Translations under genes and position numbers: made by a program
Shown here: piece after piece, positions 8,066-18,736 of the stretch
How positions within the stretch are numbered: the first letter of the stretch is position 1
Layout: each line of letters opens with the position of its first letter
Source of the DNA: Nocardia mangyaensis
GTDB lineage: Bacteria; Actinomycetota; Actinomycetes; Mycobacteriales; Mycobacteriaceae
Direction: 5' to 3'
Length of the DNA stretch: 64,000 nucleotides
Assembly (NCBI RefSeq): GCF_001886715.1
Contig: NZ_CP018082.1
Span: forward strand, 4,216,001-4,280,000
Notes under the pieces: generated by a model
What the model was told of the DNA's origin: nothing
Database searches by the model: none
What the model saw: only the letters and a program-made list of their open reading frames with translations

Positions 8066-9400
8066 CTAGGCCGAGCGGGCGCCACCGAGGTCGGGACCGA
8101 GGCAGGTCTGGGCATCCGACCGAGTCCGCCGGACGGCACTGGGATCGCCCACAACACTGGCCCGCCCAGCGGTGGCCAGCGCACCGGTCGACGGTTCGAC
8201 CGTGGGCCCGCTGTGGAAACTGCGCGCGATCATCGATGAGCGCAACTGCCACAGCCCCGAGGCCTGCGTCGGATCGAGCCCGGTGAGCTGGGCGACCCGG
8301 CGCAACCGGTAGTCGACGGTATTGGTGTGGATGTGCAGCAGCCGAGCGGTGCGCTGGCGGTTCATGTTGTTGGCGATGTGCACCCGCAGCGTCTCGTACA
8401 GCTCGGGGTGGTTGTCCAGCGGTGCGAGCAGCTCACCGAGGCGCGCCCGGCCCGGACCCGGCCGGGTCAACTGGTACTCGAGGGCCAGGTCGCCGAAGCG
8501 GTACAGCCCGGGCGCGCAATCGAGCCGCTCCACCATGTCGAGCAGTTCGTGGGCGCGTTGAGCCGCATCGGGGATCTCGGCGGTAGTCGCGGGCACGAGC
8601 GCTGCCATCAGGTCCACCCGCGCCGCCCGCGCCAGCGACTCGATCAGGGCGTCGAGTTCCGCGGCCGCCAGCAGTTCAGCGGGGATCAGCAGGGTGCCGC
8701 CGTCGACCGAGAGCAGCGACAGAGCCTGTTCACCGCAGTGGTGCGCCAGCGCCGCCTGGACCCTGCGCAACTTGCGCCGGGCGACCACCGAGGCGTTGAG
8801 ACGCGGATCGTGCTCGTCGGGATGGTCTCGGATCGACAGGGCCAGCACCGAATACGTGTCGGCGACGGTGATGCCGCACTCGCGCGCCATGGTGATGGTC
8901 GGCTGCCCGGCCAGCAGCGCCGAGACCAGGGTGTGCACGGCCGTGTGGTGTTCGCCCGCGATCTCGCGGTGCTCCCGGACGTAGGCGCGGGTCACCGTGG
9001 TGCACAACAGGTCCGAGATCTCCATGACCCGGCGGAAGCCGTGCAGCAGGCTGGCGCGATCCTCGTCGGCGACCTCGTCGTACACCGTGTCGAATCCCAG
9101 CCGGAAGCCCTCGTGGAAGGCCTGCAGGATGGCGTCGATCGGCACCCCCTCGCGCGCCCAGGCCGCGGCGGCCCTCGCGAGCCGGTTCAGCTTCGCCTGC
9201 TCGTCGCGGCCGTCCAGCATCCCGCCGACGATTTCCAGGCACATCCTGGTCACCGTGGTGACCTCCCCGGAGATCGCGTCGCCGGGCAGGGTGCGGCAGG
9301 TCGCCACGTTGTCCACGAAGTGGCCGACGAGTCGGCCGGTCAGCGTTCGGACATCACGCAGGGGCTGCCACATCGTCGCAGTGCCCAGTGGGATCGTCAT
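8066..9400 (-). CDS. PucR family transcriptional regulator
   Basis: A 444-aa regulator with the PucR C-terminal helix-turn-helix (ETLRVHIANNMNRQRTA...NTVDYRLRRVAQLTG, about residues 330-375), preceded by a GGDEF-like middle domain and an N-terminal RsbT co-antagonist-like sensory region (residues 20-150). About 60 unstructured residues trail the HTH. The ATG at 9400 has GGAGG eight bases upstream; an ATG nine codons in is the alternative. It is divergent from a TetR gene and lies 32 bp upstream of the mycolyltransferase, which it may influence. The ligand is unknown. Confidence 0.88.
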   Translation of the reverse strand: MTIPLGTATMWQPLRDVRTLTGRLVGHFVDNVATCRTLPGDAISGEVTTVTRMCLEIVGGMLDGRDEQAKLNRLARAAAAWAREGVPIDAILQAFHEGFRLGFDTVYDEVADEDRASLLHGFRRVMEISDLLCTTVTRAYVREHREIAGEHHTAVHTLVSALLAGQPTITMARECGITVADTYSVLALSIRDHPDEHDPRLNASVVARRKLRRVQAALAHHCGEQALSLLSVDGGTLLIPAELLAAAELDALIESLARAARVDLMAALVPATTAEIPDAAQRAHELLDMVERLDCAPGLYRFGDLALEYQLTRPGPGRARLGELLAPLDNHPELYETLRVHIANNMNRQRTARLLHIHTNTVDYRLRRVAQLTGLDPTQASGLWQLRSSMIARSFHSGPTVEPSTGALATAGRASVVGDPSAVRRTRSDAQTCLGPDLGGARSA

Positions 9401-9515
9401 CGTCGACTCCTCCTTCTACACCGGCCGGCGACCCGGCGGTGGTTCCGCTTCCGGAGCGGCAGGCCGCTGTGATGGCCTACACTCCGGTTTCTTCGTGATC
9501 ATGACTCTAGGGTGA

Positions 9516-9527
9516 GTGAGTACTCAC
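9516..9527. promoter_or_regulatory. 12-bp perfect palindrome, candidate TetR operator
   Basis: GTGAGTACTCAC is a perfect palindrome between the divergent pucR-like and tetR-like genes, 31 bp before the TetR start. It overlaps a second alignment, GGTGAGT-N4-ACTCACC (9511-9528). TetR proteins commonly bind such sites in front of their own gene; binding here is inference. Confidence 0.55.
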
Positions 9528-9558
9528 CTTCTACTCCTCTTTCCGACGAGGTCCACAG

Positions 9559-10212
9559 ATGCCACCGCAAGCCGATAAGCAGCGCAAACGCCCGAAGCAG
9601 GATCGAGCAAGGGAGACCAGGACACGCATTCTGACGGTATCCGCTCAGCTTTTCGGAACCCGCGGCATCAGCAACACCTCGACCAACCGCATCGCCGCCG
9701 AAGCGGGCATGAGCATCGGCACCCTATACCGGTATTTCACCGATCGCGACGAGATCGTCAAGGAGCTCACCGACAGCCTGTTCCTGCAGGTGGAGGAGCG
9801 TTACGCCAAGCTGCTCACGGCGGCGGTGGACAAGACACCGCGCGATGCGGTCGCCGAGGTCATCCACATCGCGGTCGAGGTCCTCGTCTCGAACGGACCG
9901 CTGGTGCGCGCACTGGTGGCCGACCTGCAGTTCTACGGCAGCGGCATCCCCGAGTTCGAGCCACGCCTGCGCATGATCATCAAGCTCTACCTGATCCAGA
10001 TCCTCGGACCCACCAACGGGGTCGACATCGACACCATGGCCTTCATCTTCCTCAACACCGGGTTCGCCACCGCGTTGCGCTCGGTGGAGATGGAGGAGCA
10101 AGGACTCGATCGGGATGTGGTCATCGCCAAGACCGCCGACATGATCGGCTCCTGGATCACCACGGTGACTCAGGAGAGCGCGAATCAACCTGCCGCCGAC
10201 CAGCTCCGGTGA
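9559..10212 (+). CDS. TetR/AcrR family transcriptional regulator
   Basis: A 217-aa repressor with the N-terminal TetR helix-turn-helix (TRILTVSAQLFGTRGISNTS...RIAAEAGMSIGTLYRYFTDRDEI, about residues 20-70), followed by an all-helical ligand-binding domain of the usual length. It is divergent from the PucR regulator, with the palindrome at 9516-9527 in the shared gap as a likely autoregulatory operator. A bidirectional hairpin terminator follows at 10218-10253. No transporter or enzyme gene is directly co-oriented, so its targets are unknown beyond itself and perhaps the pucR-like gene. Confidence 0.9.
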   Translation: MPPQADKQRKRPKQDRARETRTRILTVSAQLFGTRGISNTSTNRIAAEAGMSIGTLYRYFTDRDEIVKELTDSLFLQVEERYAKLLTAAVDKTPRDAVAEVIHIAVEVLVSNGPLVRALVADLQFYGSGIPEFEPRLRMIIKLYLIQILGPTNGVDIDTMAFIFLNTGFATALRSVEMEEQGLDRDVVIAKTADMIGSWITTVTQESANQPAADQLR

Positions 10213-10217
10213 ACACG

Positions 10218-10253
10218 GCACGGGCCCGGATCCATCTGGATCCGGGCCCGTGC
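10218..10253. terminator. bidirectional hairpin terminator
   Basis: Perfect 17-bp stem (GCACGGGCCCGGATCCA and its complement) with a 2-nt loop, between the convergent TetR and DUF4189 genes. There is no long T-tract, as is usual in high-GC actinobacteria. Confidence 0.8.
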
Positions 10254-10266
10254 GCCAGGTTCCGCG

Positions 10267-10695
10267 TCAGCCCGCGTTCGCGGTGCAGATCACGTCGATG
10301 ACCTCGGTGCCGACCAGATTCGCCGAACCGGTTGTCGCCAGCAACGCCGTCGGGCTCACCTCCGCGAGGCTGTGGTACGCCTCGTTCTCGGCCTCGGCCC
10401 TGGTCGCGCCGGTGCCGACCCCGACCGAGCCGTCCTCGGCGCCGACGATGACGCCGCAGCCGTCGGACCAGGCGGCCCAGATGTGGCAGTCGGCCTCGTC
10501 GCAGTTGGCCAGTGCGACGTCCTCGGCGGCACGCGCGCTCGGCTCGTTCACGCTGTAGTCGTAGATCCACGCCTCGTCGCTGAACGCGATCGCCGCGTGC
10601 AGGCTCGCCGCGTTCGCCGAACCGGCACCGAACACCGACGCGGCCGCGAGACCCACTGCCGCGGCGGCGAAGCCGACCTTGGTTTTGACACTCAT
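10267..10695 (-). CDS. secreted DUF4189 domain protein (second copy)
   Basis: A 142-aa exported DUF4189 protein. The signal peptide is MSVKTKVGFAAAAVGLAAASVFG ending in GSANA. The mature domain has paired cysteines (LANCDEADCHIWAAW, DGCGVIVG) and the family pattern TGATRAEAENEAYHSL, ending in CTANAG, close to the CTANV end of the paralogue at 2804-3301. Overall identity to that paralogue looks low outside these motifs. The function of the family is unknown. It has its own promoter region and ends at the terminator shared with the TetR gene. Confidence 0.78.
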   Translation of the reverse strand: MSVKTKVGFAAAAVGLAAASVFGAGSANAASLHAAIAFSDEAWIYDYSVNEPSARAAEDVALANCDEADCHIWAAWSDGCGVIVGAEDGSVGVGTGATRAEAENEAYHSLAEVSPTALLATTGSANLVGTEVIDVICTANAG

Positions 10696-10906
10696 TCGAA
10701 CGATCTCCTCTGAAAGCGGCTACGATTCCGCAGCCCCCACGATCATGGCCGATGCGTTCGATCCGGCCAAAACGGGCAGACGGAATCACACGGCCTTCGC
10801 GGGCGCATCACCACGGACCGACGGGATACGCCAGCAGTGCCGGCCCGATCGCGGACAGCCCACCCACCGCCGCGTGCTCGATCCGATCCACCACGAAAAA
10901 CACCGC

Positions 10907-10934
10907 AGACCCGGATCCAGCGGAATCCGGGCCT
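10907..10934 (-). terminator. probable terminator of the SUF operon
   Basis: Inverted repeat CCCGGAT...ATCCGGG (10910-10916 with 10925-10931), flanked by partly complementary CAG/CTG, just past the last minus-strand SUF gene. It resembles a simple intrinsic terminator hairpin. Confidence 0.6.
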
Positions 10935-10949
10935 GCAGGTGTGGTGATC

Positions 10950-11348
10950 CTAGACGGTGAAGCCGAGGGCACGCAGCTGTTCGCGGCCGTCGTCGGTGAT
11001 CTTGTCCGGACCCCACGGGGGCATCCAGACCCAGTTGATCTCGAGATCCTCGACCAGACCGCTGCGCACCAGGGCGTTGCGGGACTGGTCCTCGATGACG
11101 TCGGTCAGCGGACAGGCCGCCGAGGTGAGCGTCATGTCGAGGCGGCAGACGTTCTCCTCGTTCACGGACATGCCGTAGACCAGGCCGAGGTCCACGACAT
11201 TGATGCCCAGTTCGGGGTCGACGACATCGCGCATGGCCTCTTCGAGGTCCTCGAGGTGTTTGATCTGTTCGGCCGTGAGCTCCACTTCGGGAGCGGGCGC
11301 GGCGGTTTCGGTGGCTTCAGTGGATTCGGGAGCCTGGGTCTCACTCAT
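10950..11348 (-). CDS. sufT: DUF59/MIP18-type Fe-S assembly factor (SufT-like)
   Basis: A 132-aa member of the metal-sulfur cluster biosynthetic family (DUF59, MIP18/PaaD-like), thought to help mature Fe-S proteins. An acidic, flexible N-terminus of about 40 residues precedes the domain: DVVDPELGINVVDLGLVYG (about residues 50-68) and the cysteine motif TSAACPLTD (about 85-93), then the WVWMPPWGPDKIT segment. The ATG overlaps the sufU stop (ATGA), so the two are translationally coupled. It is the last gene of the SUF operon and corresponds in position to Rv1466 of M. tuberculosis. Confidence 0.9.
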   Translation of the reverse strand: MSETQAPESTEATETAAPAPEVELTAEQIKHLEDLEEAMRDVVDPELGINVVDLGLVYGMSVNEENVCRLDMTLTSAACPLTDVIEDQSRNALVRSGLVEDLEINWVWMPPWGPDKITDDGREQLRALGFTV

Positions 11349-11824
11349 CACGCTTCTCCATTTCCCATGGCGGGTTTGGCGTCCTCGGCCGAGGCGATCT
11401 GCACGACGGCGTCCTTGAACGCCATCCAGCCCAGCAGCGCGCATTTCACGCGCGCCGGGTACTTGGCGACACCGGCGAGCGCGATGCCGTCGCCGATCAT
11501 GTCCTCGTCACCTTCGATGGTGCCACGGCTGGAGATCATCTCGCTGTAGGAGTCGACCACCTTCAGCGCCTGCTGCACCGGCAGCCCGATCACCTGATCG
11601 GTGAGGATCGAGGTGGCGGCCTGGCTGATCGAGCAGCCCTGACCGTCGTAGGACACGTCGGCGACCTCGCCCGCGTCGTCGATGTGGACGCGCAGGGTCA
11701 CCTCGTCACCGCAGGTGGGGTTCACGTGGTGCACCTGGGCACCGAACGGTTCCCGCAACCCGCGGTGGTGCGGGTGCTTGTAGTGGTCCAGGATCACTTC
11801 CTGGTACATCTGCTCCATGCGCAT
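11348..11824 (-). CDS. sufU: SufU sulfur-transfer protein
   Basis: A 158-aa zinc-dependent partner of the cysteine desulfurase SufS, accepting persulfide sulfur for Fe-S cluster assembly on SufBCD. Probable zinc ligands are Cys38 and Asp40 (NPTCGDEVTL), Cys64 (GQGCSISQAA) and Cys128 (RVKCALLGW). The N-terminal MEQMYQEVILDHYKHP is the family signature. The start is at 11824, with a second ATG two codons downstream equally possible. It lies 26 bp after sufS and overlaps the DUF59 gene. Confidence 0.96.
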   Translation of the reverse strand: MRMEQMYQEVILDHYKHPHHRGLREPFGAQVHHVNPTCGDEVTLRVHIDDAGEVADVSYDGQGCSISQAATSILTDQVIGLPVQQALKVVDSYSEMISSRGTIEGDEDMIGDGIALAGVAKYPARVKCALLGWMAFKDAVVQIASAEDAKPAMGNGEA

Positions 11825-11850
11825 GTTCTAGGCAACTCCGCTGTGTCTGA

Positions 11851-13924
<2,074 letters not shown>

Positions 13925-13954
13925 CGAATTCGAATCCTTTGTGTGAAGTAGGTG

Positions 13955-15133
13955 TCAGATGCCGACAGTGGCGAGTTCGGCCTCGATGGCCGCCTCGAGC
14001 CGCTCCCGGACCTCGGGGACCGCGATCTTCTGGATGATCTCGAAGAAGAAGCCACGCACGACCAGGCGGCGGGCGACGTCCTCGGGAATGCCGCGAGCGC
14101 GCAGGTAGAACAGCTGCTCGTCGTCGAAGCGGCCGGTGGCACTGGCGTGTCCGGCACCGGCGATCTCGCCGGTCTCGATCTCCAGGTTCGGCACCGAGTC
14201 GGCGCGCGCGCCGTCGGTGAGCACCAGGTTGCGGTTCGCCTCGTAGGTGTCGGTGCCCTCGGCGGCGGCGCGGATCAGCACGTCGCCGACCCACACCGTG
14301 CGGGCATCGCCCTTCGGCGAGGACGGGTCACCCTGCAGCGCACCCTTGTACAGCACATTGGACTTGCAGTTGGGCTCGGCGTGATCGATCAGCAGGCGCT
14401 GCTCGAAGTGCTGACCGGCATCGGCGAAGTACAGGCCGAACAGCTCGGCCTCGCCGCCGGGACCGGCGTAACGCACGGTGCCGGTGAGGCGGACCAGATC
14501 GCCACCCAGAGTCGCCGACACGTGACGCAGGTTCGCGTCGCGGCCCAGCTTGATGTGGTGCGCGGTGGCGTGCACGGCGTCCTCGGCCCATTCCTGGACC
14601 GCGACGACGGTCAGCTTGGCGCTGTCCCCGAGCACGAATTCGACGTTCTCGGCGTAGATTCCGCTGCCACGCTGGTCGATGACCACGGTGGCGACGGCGA
14701 AGTTGTCCAGCCGGATCTGCAGGTGACCGTAGGCGGTCTTGCCCTCGCCCGGACCGGTGATCGTCACCGTGACCGGGTCCGACACCTCGGTCTCCGGCCC
14801 CACGGTGATCACGGTCGCCGACTCGAAGCCCGAATAGGCCTGCGCGGCAACACGATCGGCGGGAGTACCGGCCTGACCGAGGCGAGCATCGGCGCGGTCC
14901 ACCGTTTCCACGGTGACTCCGGCGACCTCGCTCACCTCGACGGTGGCGGCACCGTCACGCACGGCGGTGCCGTCGTGCAGACCGCGCAGGCGGCGCAGCG
15001 GGGTGAACCGCCACGCCTCGTCACGGCCCGACGGGATCTCGAACTGATCGACGTCGAACGAGGTGAAGACCTCGCCCTTGTTGACCGCGGCGACGGCGCC
15101 CGGGTTCTGAATCGGCGTCTCGAGCGTCGACAT
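13955..15133 (-). CDS. sufD: Fe-S cluster assembly protein SufD
   Basis: A 392-aa beta-helical scaffold subunit that pairs with SufB and binds SufC. The conserved C-terminal segment (ATGRFDDEQLFYLRARGIPEDVARRLVVRGFF) and the SVPNLEIETGEIAGAGHA motif identify it. Its start codon overlaps the sufB stop, so translation is coupled. The order sufB-sufD-sufC-sufS-sufU matches the actinobacterial operon. Confidence 0.97.
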   Translation of the reverse strand: MSTLETPIQNPGAVAAVNKGEVFTSFDVDQFEIPSGRDEAWRFTPLRRLRGLHDGTAVRDGAATVEVSEVAGVTVETVDRADARLGQAGTPADRVAAQAYSGFESATVITVGPETEVSDPVTVTITGPGEGKTAYGHLQIRLDNFAVATVVIDQRGSGIYAENVEFVLGDSAKLTVVAVQEWAEDAVHATAHHIKLGRDANLRHVSATLGGDLVRLTGTVRYAGPGGEAELFGLYFADAGQHFEQRLLIDHAEPNCKSNVLYKGALQGDPSSPKGDARTVWVGDVLIRAAAEGTDTYEANRNLVLTDGARADSVPNLEIETGEIAGAGHASATGRFDDEQLFYLRARGIPEDVARRLVVRGFFFEIIQKIAVPEVRERLEAAIEAELATVGI

Positions 15134-16569
15134 CAGCCCACGGCCCCTTCCATCTGCAGCTCGATGAGCCGGTTGAGTTCCAGCGCGTACTCCATCGGCA
15201 ATTCCTTGGCGATCGGCTCGACGAAGCCGCGCACCACCATCGCCATCGCCTCGTCCTCGGTCAGACCGCGGCTCATCAGGTAGAACAGCTGATCCTCGGA
15301 GACCTTGGAGACGGTCGCCTCGTGGCCCATCGTCACGTCGTCCTCGCGGATGTCGACGTAGGGGTAGGTGTCGGAACGGCTGATCGTGTCGACCAGCAGC
15401 GCGTCACACTTCACCGTCGACTTCGAGCCGTGCGCGCCCTTGTTGATCTGAACCAGGCCGCGGTAGGACGCGCGCCCGCCACCACGCGCCACCGACTTCG
15501 ACACGATGGTCGAGGAGGTGTGCGGGGCCAGGTGCAGCATCTTGGCACCGGTGTCCTGGTGCTGGCCGACGCCGGCGAACGCCACCGACAGGACCTCACC
15601 GTGCGCGTGCTCGCCGGTCATCCAGACCGCCGGGTACTTCATGGTGACCTTGGAGCCGATGTTGCCGTCGACCCATTCCATGGTCGCGCCCGCCTCGGCC
15701 TTGGCCCGCTTGGTGACCAGGTTGTAGACGTTGTTCGACCAGTTCTGGATGGTCGTGTAGCGGCAGCGGCCGCCCTTCTTCACGATGATCTCCACGACCG
15801 CGGAGTGCAGCGAGTCGGACTTGTAGATGGGGGCTGTACAACCCTCGACGTAATGGACGTAGGCGTCCTCGTCGACGATGATCAGCGTCCGCTCGAACTG
15901 GCCCATGTTCTCGGTGTTGATCCGGAAGTAGGCCTGCAGCGGGATGTCGACGTGCACGCCCGGCGGCACGTAGATGAACGAGCCACCCGACCACACAGCA
16001 GTGTTGAGCGCGGAGAACTTGTTGTCGCCCGCGGGAATCACCGAGCCGAAGTACTCCTTGAAGATCTCCGGGTGCTCCTTCAACGCCGTGTCGGTGTCGA
16101 GGAAGATGACGCCCTGCTTCTCCAGATCCTCACGGATGGAGTGGTAGACGACCTCGGACTCGTACTGCGCCGCGACACCGGAGACCAGGCGCTGCTTCTC
16201 CGCCTCGGGGATGCCGAGCTTGTCGTAGGTGTTCTTGATGTCCTCGGGCAGGTCTTCCCAGCTCTCGGCCTGCTTCTCCGAGGAGCGCACGAAGTACTTG
16301 ATGTTGTCGAAGTCGATGCCGTCGAGGTTCGAACCCCAGTTGGGCATGGGCTTGCGGTCGAAGATGCGCAGCGCCTTGAGGCGGATGTCGAGCATCCAGT
16401 CCTGCTCGCTCTTCTTCTCCGAGATGTCGCGGACGACAGCCTCCGACAGACCGCGTTGCGCACTGGCACCGGCCACATCCGAATCGGACCAGCCGTAGCC
16501 GTAGTTGCCCAGCGAGGCGATGGTCTCGTCCTGGGTCAAAGGCTGTACCTGGTCGGTAGTCGTCGTCAT
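15133..16569 (-). CDS. sufB: Fe-S cluster assembly protein SufB
   Basis: A 478-aa scaffold subunit on which nascent Fe-S clusters form with SufC and SufD. Conserved stretches include [18 protein letters not shown], the cysteine-bearing [10 protein letters not shown] and [20 protein letters not shown], and [21 protein letters not shown] near the end. The start at 16569 (ATGA overlap with sufR) gives the normal length. The mycobacterial homologue often carries an intein; none is present here, as the conserved blocks are contiguous. Confidence 0.98.
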   Translation of the reverse strand: MTTTTDQVQPLTQDETIASLGNYGYGWSDSDVAGASAQRGLSEAVVRDISEKKSEQDWMLDIRLKALRIFDRKPMPNWGSNLDGIDFDNIKYFVRSSEKQAESWEDLPEDIKNTYDKLGIPEAEKQRLVSGVAAQYESEVVYHSIREDLEKQGVIFLDTDTALKEHPEIFKEYFGSVIPAGDNKFSALNTAVWSGGSFIYVPPGVHVDIPLQAYFRINTENMGQFERTLIIVDEDAYVHYVEGCTAPIYKSDSLHSAVVEIIVKKGGRCRYTTIQNWSNNVYNLVTKRAKAEAGATMEWVDGNIGSKVTMKYPAVWMTGEHAHGEVLSVAFAGVGQHQDTGAKMLHLAPHTSSTIVSKSVARGGGRASYRGLVQINKGAHGSKSTVKCDALLVDTISRSDTYPYVDIREDDVTMGHEATVSKVSEDQLFYLMSRGLTEDEAMAMVVRGFVEPIAKELPMEYALELNRLIELQMEGAVG

Positions 16570-17369
16570 TCGGCACTCCTTCCGGAGTCGTTCGTTCGTC
16601 CCGCCGCGGGCTGTGCGGCGGATGGGGTGGAAGCTGTCTTCGGCAGTGCGACGAGCGGTACGTGGGTGGTACAGGCGCAATCGCCGTTGGCGATGGTCGC
16701 AAGTCGCTGGACGTGGGTACCGAGCAGGTCCCGGAAAGCGTCCAGTTCGGCGTCGCACAACTGCGGGAACTCCTCGGCCACATGAGCGACCGGGCAGTGG
16801 TGCTGACAGATCTGCACGCCGGCGCCGACCTGTCGGGTGGTCGCGGCGAAGCCGGCATCGGTGAACGCGCCCGCGATCTCTTCGGCCTTGGCCTCGATCA
16901 GCGGCGCGGTGTGCTCGGCGACCGGGGCGATTCCGGCGACGATCGCATTCGCTCGCTTACGCGCGAACTCCGTGATCGCCTCGTCACCGCCGATCTCGCC
17001 GAGCTGGCGGATCGCCGCGCCGGCCAGATCGTCGTAGGCATGGCCGAGATGGCCACGTCCCGCCGCGGTCAGCTGATACTGCTTGGCCGGCCTGCCGCGC
17101 CCCTTCTGCTGCCACGGCGCGGACCGACCGGCCCTGGCCTGACCGGCGTCGATGAGCGCGTCGAGATGCCTGCGCACCCCGGCGGGCGCGAGCCCGAGCG
17201 CGGTACCGATCGCCGTCGCGGTGATCGGCCCCTGCTCGAGCAGCAGCTGGACGATCGCCGCCCTGGTCTGCCCCTCGTGCGCGGTCGCGACGGGCACAGC
17301 GGACGACCGAGCACCGGTCGTCTTACGACCGGTCCCTTCCACGTCTGTCCGCAAACCCACGGTTTTCAC
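16566..17369 (-). CDS. sufR: SufR-type Fe-S sensing transcriptional repressor
   Basis: A 267-aa winged-helix regulator expected to sense Fe-S status and repress the SUF operon it heads. The HTH lies at about residues 35-85 ([19 protein letters not shown]...GVRRHLDAL). The cluster-binding cysteines are the C-x3-C pair Cys188/Cys192 (QICQHHCP), Cys205 (FPQLCDAE), and Cys231/Cys233 (NGDCACTT), consistent with a 4Fe-4S ligand set. The start is a GTG at 17369 that lies inside a candidate SufR operator (17366-17380); a downstream GTG is possible. The 3' end overlaps sufB by 4 nt. Confidence 0.94.
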   Translation of the reverse strand: MKTVGLRTDVEGTGRKTTGARSSAVPVATAHEGQTRAAIVQLLLEQGPITATAIGTALGLAPAGVRRHLDALIDAGQARAGRSAPWQQKGRGRPAKQYQLTAAGRGHLGHAYDDLAGAAIRQLGEIGGDEAITEFARKRANAIVAGIAPVAEHTAPLIEAKAEEIAGAFTDAGFAATTRQVGAGVQICQHHCPVAHVAEEFPQLCDAELDAFRDLLGTHVQRLATIANGDCACTTHVPLVALPKTASTPSAAQPAAGRTNDSGRSAE

Positions 17370-17380
17370 AACACCAGTGT
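17366..17380 (-). promoter_or_regulatory. candidate SufR operator (ACACT-N5-TGTGA)
   Basis: On the minus strand the sequence is ACACT-GGTGT-TGTGA, an imperfect inverted repeat. I recall the same ACACT-N5-TGTGA pattern as the SufR site of M. tuberculosis. Its TGTGA arm contains the GTG start of sufR, so bound repressor would cover the translation start and likely +1 region. Confidence 0.65.
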
Positions 17381-17795
17381 GGCGGAATTACTTCCTCAAA
17401 TCTAATAAGGGTCACCTGACAAAGGGTGCCCTGACCTGCGGCAAAGATCGTCCCACTGTCCCGCGCCTCACCAAAACCCCAGGTGCAGCCCACGAACCCG
17501 CACCCCGGACCGGCACCGGGGTGACTCAACGCACACCCGCACCGCCCGCCGAATCCGCCCGATCCCGACGACGGCACCCTCCTCCCCGCCGTCCTGGCCG
17601 GCGGCATCCCGCCTCCCGCCGGGTCATGAACACCCTCCTCGACAACTTTCCGCGCTGACCTGATCTGGACCATTGCTCACCACGCCCTGGTGGCGTGATC
17701 TCGGGCGATGCCGCCACCAGGGCGTGGTGATCGAGTGTCCAGGTGTGAAGTGGCGCTCGGCGGTGGGGATGGGGTGGGCGTGGCACGATGGGAGG
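17381..17795. other. 415-bp divergent intergenic region with inverted repeat
   Basis: No supported gene between sufR (minus) and the rhomboid gene (plus). The part next to sufR is AT-richer (around 17386-17410) and probably carries the SUF promoter. The distal part contains the 19-bp inverted repeat at 17677-17730. The proline-rich frames here look like shadows. Confidence 0.5.
17677..17730. repeat. 19-bp perfect inverted repeat, 16-nt loop
   Basis: Arms TCACCACGCCCTGGTGGCG (17677-17695) and its exact complement (17712-17730) surround a 16-nt loop. Each arm also contains a small internal palindrome (CCAC...GTGG). It sits 65 bp upstream of the rhomboid start. Function unknown: terminator of an unannotated RNA, attenuator or protein site. 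Confidence 0.7.
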
Positions 17796-18725
17796 GTGTC
17801 GAACCCGCCCACACCGACGTGTGTCCGCCATCCTGATCGCGCCACCGGACTCGCCTGCACGCGGTGCGGCAGGCCCGCTTGTCCGGAATGTCTGCGGCCG
17901 GCGGCGGTGGGGCAGCACTGCGTGGATTGTGTGCGGCAGGGGCAGCGCGATGTGCGGCCGGTGCGAACCGTGGGCGGGGCTCGGGCCGATGCGGAGGCCG
18001 TGCCGTCTGTGACGTACGGGTTGATCGCGGTCAATGTGCTCGTGTACGTGATCACGGCCGCGCAGGCGGGTAGCGCGATGGACAACTATCGCGGGTCGGC
18101 GCTGTTCCGGGAGTTCGTCCTGGTGCCGCGGCTCGTGGCCGACGGAGAGTTCCTGCGGCTGATCGGGTCGGGATTCCTGCACTACGGCGCGATCCATCTG
18201 CTGGTCAACATGTTCGCGCTCTACATCGTCGGGCGTGATCTCGAGCGAGTACTCGGCCGGACCCGCTATGCGTGCGTGTACCTGATCTCACTGCTCGGCG
18301 GCTCGGCCGCGGTGATGGCGCTCTCCGGTTCGATCACCGCGACCGCCGGTGCCTCCGGTGCGGTCTACGGCCTGTTCGGCGCGGTCACGGTGACCCTGAT
18401 CCGATTGCGGCAGAGTCCGACGCCGATGCTCGTCATCATCGGCATCAACGTGCTGATCAGCTTCTCGCTACCCGGCATCTCCCTGTGGGGCCACCTCGGT
18501 GGCCTGGCCGCGGGCACGCTCGGCGCCCTCGGCATCCTGTTCGCGCCCGGCTGGCTGTCGGCCCGTACGCCGGAGGCGGCCCAGCGCATCGGCTGGGCGA
18601 CGCTCGGCGCGGTCGCGGTGGCCTGCCTGGCTGTGATCGTCGCGGCGACCGTGTATCTGCGTTCCCAGCCGCCGGTCATCCTGATCGGCGCTCCGGCCAC
18701 GGTCGCCGAGGTCGCGACACACTAG
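17796..18725 (+). CDS. rhomboid family intramembrane serine protease
   Basis: A membrane protease of about 309 aa. The N-terminus has a B-box-like zinc-finger segment (CVRHP...CTRCGRPACPECL...HCVDC, residues 9-45). The rhomboid domain follows with about six membrane helices: HLLVNMFALYIVG, the nucleophile motif GASGAVYGL (catalytic Ser), and HLGGLAAG (catalytic His). The GTG at 17796 begins just before the zinc segment; an ATG at 17769 is an alternative. No spaced Shine-Dalgarno is visible and a CACGAT hexamer lies 6 nt upstream, so a leaderless start is possible. Substrates are unknown. Confidence 0.88.
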   Translation: MSNPPTPTCVRHPDRATGLACTRCGRPACPECLRPAAVGQHCVDCVRQGQRDVRPVRTVGGARADAEAVPSVTYGLIAVNVLVYVITAAQAGSAMDNYRGSALFREFVLVPRLVADGEFLRLIGSGFLHYGAIHLLVNMFALYIVGRDLERVLGRTRYACVYLISLLGGSAAVMALSGSITATAGASGAVYGLFGAVTVTLIRLRQSPTPMLVIIGINVLISFSLPGISLWGHLGGLAAGTLGALGILFAPGWLSARTPEAAQRIGWATLGAVAVACLAVIVAATVYLRSQPPVILIGAPATVAEVATH

Positions 18726-18728
18726 GCT
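18723..18728 (+). promoter_or_regulatory. TAGGCT -10 box for leaderless mptB
   Basis: TAGGCT ends eight bases before the GTG start of mptB and overlaps the rhomboid stop codon. No ribosome binding site is visible, consistent with a leaderless internal promoter. Confidence 0.45.
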
Positions 18729-18736
18729 CCCTCTTC

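Noticed and set aside
17323..17673. 116-aa minus-strand frame across the sufR upstream gap
   Set aside because: No ribosome binding site or family similarity, and it runs into sufR in another frame.
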